This document shows, in pieces, positions 23,213 to 27,874 of a DNA stretch of 27,874 bases. The position numbers and the translations under genes are program-made. The stretch comes from Victivallales bacterium. Its GTDB lineage: Bacteria; Verrucomicrobiota; Lentisphaeria; Oligosphaerales; Oligosphaeraceae. The notes beneath the pieces are model-generated. The model was not told the DNA's origin. It worked only from the letters and a program-made list of their open reading frames with translations, and did not search any database. Positions within the stretch are counted from its first letter, which is position 1. The number at the start of each line of letters is the position of its first letter. The stretch is taken from contig JAGCSE010000224.1 in NCBI GenBank assembly GCA_017964325.1, positions 1 through 27,874 of the forward strand, given 5' to 3'.

Positions 23213-25642
23213 ATGAACAAAAGTTGCTTATGGTGTGGGCTGGCGTTGATGTGTTTGGCATCAGTTGCTCAGACGATTCCCGCTCCTCCGAAGACTCCTG
23301 CGGATGTGTTTCCCGCTTGTCGATTCAAAAGCACAGAAGAAGCACGAGCCATGTTCCGCCCGTTGTGGGGCACACAGCCTGTGGAATGGATAGAGGCTGA
23401 AACAGGGGGCTATGTGAAGCTGCCGTTGAATTTCAAGACTGTCACCGCCGAACGCGCATCATGGGACATCCAATTGAAGGCGGATTTGTCCAATGCGCGC
23501 GGGATCGAATTCGATTTCTACTGCGCAGATTTAGATTCCGCCAGCCAACTGATCGCCTATTTGCGCAGCGGAAACGGCTGGTATCGCATTAGTTTTGGTG
23601 TGAAGCACATAGGACGTTGGCAGCATGTCGTCCTGAGTAAATCCAACGCCAGTATGGAAGGCAGCCCTGATGGTTGGGGAAAGATCAGCACGTTGCGCCT
23701 CTCTGCATGGCGCAATCAAAACGAATATGATTCCGTGGCGGCGATTGCCAATATCCGGCCGGCTGTCCAGAACGCGGATGTTCTCGTGATCATGGCGGCG
23801 TCCTGCGTGTCGCCGAATGATCCTGAGTCGAAGGGCTATGCGTCTTATGCGGCGGCTTTTGCGCAAGCGCTGGAGGATTTGGGGGTTGAAACATACACCA
23901 CGTCGGATCTGGACGTGACGGATCAGGCGTTGCAGAAAACGAAAATCGCCGTTCTTCCTTATAATCCGCGCGTTCCGGAAGGATTGCTGGAGAAATTGGA
24001 CGCTTTTGTGAAGCGTGGTGGAAAGATTATCGCCTGCTACAACATCGCGCAGGGCGTTGACAAGCTGCTGGGCGTCAAGAGAATCGGCTGGCAGCGTAGT
24101 GCGCAAGGGCGTTTCCAGGGCATGAAGGCGACGGCGGATGCCATTCTGATGCAGCCGGATATTGCATATCAGGCATCTCCGCATACGACCGTCGCGGAAT
24201 TGACCGGGCAAGGAAAAGTCATCGCCAAATGGTGCGAACCCGACGGGACGGACAGCGGTCTTCCGGCGGCCACCATGACGCCTACGGGTGTTTTTCTCGG
24301 ACATGTCTGGTTCGATGGCAGCGGCAAGAATGTCAAGCAGTTCCTGTTGTCGCTTGTGAATTATCTTTCTCCGGATATTTGGAAGAAATCCGCGGCCAAC
24401 TGGCTGGAAGCTATTGGTGTAATTGAGAATTATACTGGGCTGGAGGACATTCGGGCGAAGTTTGCAAAAGATGCGTCCGCGGAAGCGAAAAGTGCGTTGG
24501 CCGCGGCATTTGAACTACGTGAAAAGGCGCGCGGCGCATTGGCGGAGGCGCGTTGGGTGGAGTGCATAAAACTTTGCGAAGACGCGCAGAACAAGGTGAT
24601 CGAGGCTTTGTGCCGTCAGGTGAAGCCCGTGGAGGGCGAACAGCGCGGCTTCTGGTGCCATAGTGCGTTCGGACTCCCCGGAAACAATTGGGACGAGTCC
24701 ATCAAGTTCTTGGCCGACAATGGCTTCAATACGATTCTTCCGAATATGTTATGGGGCGGCATGGCCTATTACAAGAGCGATGTCCTGCCGACGTATGCGA
24801 ATTTCGACAAGCAGGGCGATCAGGTCCGCCAATGTCTGGACGCTTGCAAGAAGTACGGCGTGAAATGCCACGTCTGGAAGGTCAACTGGAACATGGGCAG
24901 CCATTTGGACAAGGCGTTCGTGGAGAAGATGAAAGCCGAAAAGCGGACGCAAGTCCTGTTCAACGGCGAACAAAAGGATACGTGGCTCTGCCCATCCAAT
25001 CCGCTGAACCGCCGTCAGGAGGCGGATGCGATGTTGGAACTTGTGCGCAATTATCCAGATTTGGACGGCATCCATTTCGACTACATCCGTTATCCTGACG
25101 GTAACAGTTGCTTCTGCGATGGTTGCCGTGCGCGCTTTGAGGAGCGCATCGGCAAGGAGGTCGAAAACTGGCCGGCCGATACGCGTTCGGATGCGTTGAA
25201 AAACGAATGGCTGCAGTTCCGCCGTGACAACATCACGGCGTTGGTGAAGCTCGTACATGACGAAGCGAAGGCAATTCGCCCGACAATCCAGATTTCTGCG
25301 GCATTGTTCGGCAACTGGATGTCTGATCGCGACGGAGTGGGGCAGGATTGGGAGCTGTGGTGCCGCAACGGGTGGCTTGATTTCGCCTGTCCGATGGACT
25401 ATGTGGATTCTGCCGTGGCCTTCAAGGGGAAGGTCAAACGGCAGATCGCCTGGGCGCATGACGTGAAACTGTGCCCGGGCATCGGACTTTCCTGCTGGAC
25501 GAAGCCGCAGGATCCGCTGAACATGATTGAACAGATACAGGCCGTCCGCGATCTTGGGCTGAAAGGCTACACGGTGTTTAATTTCGACAATTACGCACGT
25601 GTCGTGTTGCCGAGCCTCCGGCTGGGCTGCACAAGCAAGTAG
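23213..25642 (+). CDS. Secreted GHL10-family glycosidase
   Basis: 809 residues with a signal peptide (MNKSCLWCGLALMCLASVAQT). Residues about 35-185 form a jelly-roll-like module. Residues about 190-350 resemble a class I glutamine-amidotransferase-like fold (VLVIMAASCVSP, LPYNPRVPEGLLEKLDAFVKRGGKIIACYN), as used for oligomerisation in some beta-galactosidases. A helical spacer follows. Residues about 480-800 are a GHL10 (PF02638) TIM barrel with the hallmark D618-G-I-H-F-D623-Y-I-R-Y-P628, followed directly by C633-x-C635-x2-C638. GHL10 proteins act on acidic or complex polysaccharides; Asp623 is the likely catalytic or substrate-binding acid. AGGAG lies 8 bases before the ATG. It is 45 bases after apbE on the same strand and probably in the same operon. 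Confidence 0.82.
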   Translation: MNKSCLWCGLALMCLASVAQTIPAPPKTPADVFPACRFKSTEEARAMFRPLWGTQPVEWIEAETGGYVKLPLNFKTVTAERASWDIQLKADLSNARGIEFDFYCADLDSASQLIAYLRSGNGWYRISFGVKHIGRWQHVVLSKSNASMEGSPDGWGKISTLRLSAWRNQNEYDSVAAIANIRPAVQNADVLVIMAASCVSPNDPESKGYASYAAAFAQALEDLGVETYTTSDLDVTDQALQKTKIAVLPYNPRVPEGLLEKLDAFVKRGGKIIACYNIAQGVDKLLGVKRIGWQRSAQGRFQGMKATADAILMQPDIAYQASPHTTVAELTGQGKVIAKWCEPDGTDSGLPAATMTPTGVFLGHVWFDGSGKNVKQFLLSLVNYLSPDIWKKSAANWLEAIGVIENYTGLEDIRAKFAKDASAEAKSALAAAFELREKARGALAEARWVECIKLCEDAQNKVIEALCRQVKPVEGEQRGFWCHSAFGLPGNNWDESIKFLADNGFNTILPNMLWGGMAYYKSDVLPTYANFDKQGDQVRQCLDACKKYGVKCHVWKVNWNMGSHLDKAFVEKMKAEKRTQVLFNGEQKDTWLCPSNPLNRRQEADAMLELVRNYPDLDGIHFDYIRYPDGNSCFCDGCRARFEERIGKEVENWPADTRSDALKNEWLQFRRDNITALVKLVHDEAKAIRPTIQISAALFGNWMSDRDGVGQDWELWCRNGWLDFACPMDYVDSAVAFKGKVKRQIAWAHDVKLCPGIGLSCWTKPQDPLNMIEQIQAVRDLGLKGYTVFNFDNYARVVLPSLRLGCTSK

Positions 25643-25753
25643 GCGTATAGTATATCTTAGCGGATGCAATTGTTGGAAGACGGTGTGCGATGTTGCATGA
25701 ATGATGCCATTTGTGGGTGTTTTTATGCCTGTCAATTTCTTCTATTGAAAGGC

Positions 25754-25783
25754 TGCGCAATTCATGAGAGCATGAATTGCGCA
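25754..25783. terminator. Perfect 13-bp palindrome between convergent genes
   Basis: TGCGCAATTCATG (25754-25766) and CATGAATTGCGCA (25771-25783) pair perfectly around AGAG. It lies between the end of the + strand GHL10 gene and the end of the - strand lipoprotein gene, as expected of a bidirectional terminator, though neither side has a long T-run. The rest of the 260-base spacer is AT-rich with no other structure that I can see. Confidence 0.5.
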
Positions 25784-25902
25784 CTTGACAAAAGCTATTC
25801 AGGCGAAAATCATACATTATTATGTGTTACAGGATTGGTAATATTAATTAAGCGGTCAATTATGCTATTAGGCTTACTGATGAACATGACACAGGAATAA
25901 TA

Positions 25903-26763
25903 TTACCATTTAGGAGCAATGCAAGCAGGGCATCCGCCGCCAGCTCGCCTGTCATATTCACCATGCTTGGGACAAATCGCTTTAAATGACGGTGTATTAT
26001 TTCGACGGGTATTGTTATTAACTGACGGCCTAGATGGCATACTAGGCGTGGGCATAGGGCGGATTGGTTGGGGACTGGGCGTTGTCTGCATTGGAATAAT
26101 AGGAGTAAACGAATGATTGGTATTTTGTTGGAGAGCTTTCAATTGCTCTTGGTTCTGAAATTGGATTATTTGGTAAGCCTCTTGTAAGGCCTGCAATTGT
26201 TCTGCACTTAATTGATGTTCACTATTATTAAAATTATTATTTTGCTGATGACGTTTAGGTGGATCAAGCACCCATGGGTAAGTTTCATAAAGTGATTTGC
26301 GTCCTTTTACAGGAATGCAATTTTCTGGTGGATCTGCGTTTTCAGGAGTTAAATTTACATGATATTTATTTTGAGAATAGCAATTTGGCTGATGATCTAA
26401 TATATCAGTGAATATAATATCAGTAAATATAGGAATGCCATAACTAAAACAACCAAATATACAATCGATATAGAATAAATAATTCTCTCTTTTATGTTCA
26501 CCTATCTTCCATTGTTCGGGATAATAATCCTCTTTGCAAAAATTCAACGTTTGAATATTTTTAGGAGAAATTCTAGTGACAATTGGTGTTTTACCCAAAT
26601 AGTTCCCAAAATTATCAGACCATACATAAGCACCAGGTGGATTTGAGGTTATTTCAACTAAATATGATTGATTGGGAGATGTACGAAATAATGCATAACA
26701 ACCTGTATTCAGTATTGCCATGGATATGATAAAAATGTATAAACAGAATGATTTCATTTTCAT
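25903..26763 (-). CDS. AT-rich lipoprotein with PEGA-like start and zinc-ribbon-like end
   Basis: 286 residues. A lipoprotein signal ends ILNTGC, with Cys22 as the likely lipid site (Cys20 if the second ATG is used). Residues about 34-60 (YLVEITSNPPGAYVW, then YLGKTPIVTRI) match the PEGA pattern of surface beta modules. The middle is unrecognised; residues about 175-220 are Gln/Asn-rich and helical, followed by a Pro-rich stretch (PMPTPSMPSRPSV). The end C-P-K-H-G-E-Y-D-R-R-A-G-G-G-C-P-A-C looks like a small zinc ribbon. Base composition is clearly more AT-rich than any neighbour and codon use differs (many ATA, AAT, TTA), and it is the only - strand gene, so acquisition by transfer is plausible. 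Function unknown. Confidence 0.7.
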   Translation of the reverse strand: MKMKSFCLYIFIISMAILNTGCYALFRTSPNQSYLVEITSNPPGAYVWSDNFGNYLGKTPIVTRISPKNIQTLNFCKEDYYPEQWKIGEHKRENYLFYIDCIFGCFSYGIPIFTDIIFTDILDHQPNCYSQNKYHVNLTPENADPPENCIPVKGRKSLYETYPWVLDPPKRHQQNNNFNNSEHQLSAEQLQALQEAYQIIQFQNQEQLKALQQNTNHSFTPIIPMQTTPSPQPIRPMPTPSMPSRPSVNNNTRRNNTPSFKAICPKHGEYDRRAGGGCPACIAPKW

Positions 26764-26902
26764 TTTACTTTGTTTTGTTTTAGATGTTAGGGTTTATTTC
26801 AAAATGCTATTAATAGAATTGTCTGTATAATGATATAATTATGAAAAGATACAGAATATTAATTAAACATTAATAATATAATAGAGGATTGGCAAAAAAC
26901 AA
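26764..26902. promoter_or_regulatory. AT-rich divergent intergenic region
   Basis: 139 bases between two divergent genes. Reading + strand, TATAAT occurs at 26826, 26834 and 26877, but none has a clear -35 at 16-18 bases. Promoters for both genes must lie here; I cannot fix them. Confidence 0.35.
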
Positions 26903-27874
26903 ATGCGTCTTGTCTGGTTAAGTATTCAGTCGTCGTATTCCCATTCATCGCTGGCGTTGCCGCTTTTGGCGAATGCCTGCGCGGATGTGTCTGGCTGGGA
27001 ATGGGAACGTGTTGACGGTGTGTTGGGCGACGATCCATTCGATGTTGCGCGGCAAGTGGTTGCAAAAGAGCCGGATTTGGTCTGCGCATCACTGTATCTG
27101 TTCAATCGTGATTTGACGCTGGATATTCTGAAACGTGTGAAACGCCTCAAGCCTGATGTGCGGATCGCTGTCGGCGGACCGGAGAATCTTGGCGATGGTG
27201 CTGCGGAATTGTTGCGAACAACGCCTTCCGTGGATTTTGCATGTCGTGGAGAGGGTGAGCCGATTATGCCCGTCCTGTTGGAGCGATTGAAAAACGGGAC
27301 AGATTTGGCAGATGTGCCTGGATTGCTGTATCGTTCTGATGACGGGACAGTTGTGGATAATGGACAGTCTGGTTTGATGGCGGATTGGGCGGCTTCGCCA
27401 ATGCCTTGCCGTCATGTGTTTTATGAGTTCGGCAGGCCGTTTGTGCAATTGGAGACGTCTCGTGGCTGTCCGATGGGTTGCACGTATTGCACAAGCTGTC
27501 GGACGAATGTGCGGGTGCGGTCATTGGAGCAGGTGAGGGCGGAGCTTGAACATCTTAAGGAATGTGGAGTCAAGGAGATACGACTTTTGGACAGGACGTT
27601 TAACGTGCCAGATTCACGCGGTGCCGCCTTGCTGCGGATGTTCCGAGAGGAGTTTCCCTCCATGCGTTTCCATTTGGAAATCCATCCGGGCGTGTTGGGG
27701 AAGGAAGTGCGGGCGGAATTGCTGAAGGCCCCGCCAGGCTTGTTGCACATCGAATCGGGCATCCAGACGTTGAGCCATGCGGCATTGGCGGCTGTCGGTC
27801 GTAGCACGGATACGGTCGCGGCGTTGGAGGGATTGTCGTTTCTTGTTGGAATCAAATCATTTGAAACGCATTGC
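26903..27874 (+). CDS. B12-binding radical SAM protein, 3' truncated by window
   Basis: 324 codons are visible and the frame is still open at the edge. Residues 1-140 fit a cobalamin-binding-type Rossmann domain (SIQSSYSHSSLALPLLA, EPDLVCASLYLFN, PDVRIAVGGPENLG, RGEGEPIMPVLLERL). The canonical DxHxxG cobalamin histidine is not seen, as in the DUF4080-type subgroup that this start resembles. The radical SAM motif is C189-x3-C193-x2-C196 in ETSRGCPMGCTYC. Residues 240-324 continue the barrel (IRLLDRTFN, HLEIHPG, LLHIESGIQT). Such enzymes perform methylation, tRNA or tetrapyrrole-like chemistry; the substrate is unknown. GAGGA lies 14 bases before the ATG, further than ideal. Confidence 0.85.
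   Translation, partial: MRLVWLSIQSSYSHSSLALPLLANACADVSGWEWERVDGVLGDDPFDVARQVVAKEPDLVCASLYLFNRDLTLDILKRVKRLKPDVRIAVGGPENLGDGAAELLRTTPSVDFACRGEGEPIMPVLLERLKNGTDLADVPGLLYRSDDGTVVDNGQSGLMADWAASPMPCRHVFYEFGRPFVQLETSRGCPMGCTYCTSCRTNVRVRSLEQVRAELEHLKECGVKEIRLLDRTFNVPDSRGAALLRMFREEFPSMRFHLEIHPGVLGKEVRAELLKAPPGLLHIESGIQTLSHAALAAVGRSTDTVAALEGLSFLVGIKSFETHC

Noticed and set aside
25785..25818. Promoter starting with a perfect TTGACA at 25785
   Set aside because: No -10-like hexamer occurs at 16-18 bases, and no + strand gene follows before the convergent gene.
25664..25900. 78-codon open frame on the + strand after the GHL10 gene
   Set aside because: It runs through the 13-bp palindrome, starts without a ribosome site and has no protein-like features.

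Overview
The window is about 27.9 kb of bacterial DNA. It is gene dense, and all but one of the genes lie on the + strand. No rRNA, tRNA, CRISPR array, transposase, integrase or phage gene is visible. Gene content points to a Gram-negative anaerobe of the PVC group, most likely Lentisphaerota or a relative. It has an outer membrane (Pal), many secreted carbohydrate-directed proteins, a large HzsA-like protein with two CxxCH motifs, and AAA-ATPase/nuclease genes of a kind common in gut-associated bacteria. This placement is inferred from families; no marker gene proves it.

Layout. 6-2659: a tight cluster of a secreted lectin-fold protein, a half-size UPF0016 transporter and a YejE-like peptide ABC permease with a very large insertion. 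2742-3881: a secreted protein with a C-terminal CBM6/35-like module. 4030-6252: an unusual cytoplasmic protein with eight Cys4 zinc-ribbon-like repeats joined to an SGNH-hydrolase-like domain that has lost its nucleophile. 6330-7046: Pal lipoprotein. 7162-8520: one polypeptide joining a Nudix hydrolase to lipoyl synthase. 8651-11844: two different AAA-ATPase/PD-(D/E)XK genes, separated by a 51-bp tandem repeat with inverted half-sites. 11988-14129: a cytoplasmic glycosidase-like protein with a duplicated N-terminal helical motif. 14131-14226: three 38-bp spaced hairpin repeats. 14249-15574: NCS2 nucleobase permease. 15706-19017: HzsA-like NPCBM/propeller/di-CxxCH protein, followed by an exported helical-repeat protein. 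20156-25642: a likely operon of a nucleotidyltransferase-kinase fusion (MurU-AmgK type), ApbE and a GHL10 glycosidase. 25903-26763 (- strand): an AT-rich lipoprotein with a PEGA-like start and a zinc-ribbon-like end. 26903-end: a truncated B12-binding radical SAM protein.

Themes. One theme is sugar capture and degradation (CBM protein, two glycosidase-like enzymes, NPCBM/HzsA protein). A second is envelope maintenance and muropeptide recycling (Pal, MurU-AmgK fusion, peptide permease). A third is single-chain fusion of enzymes usually encoded separately (Nudix-LipA, MurU-AmgK, zinc-ribbon array-SGNH). The strongest candidate for something undescribed is the zinc-ribbon array with a pseudo-SGNH domain, followed by the two enzyme fusions. 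No gene-free stretch exceeds about 300 bases; the intergenic pieces are described in the feature list. All residue numbers count from the start codon chosen for each feature.
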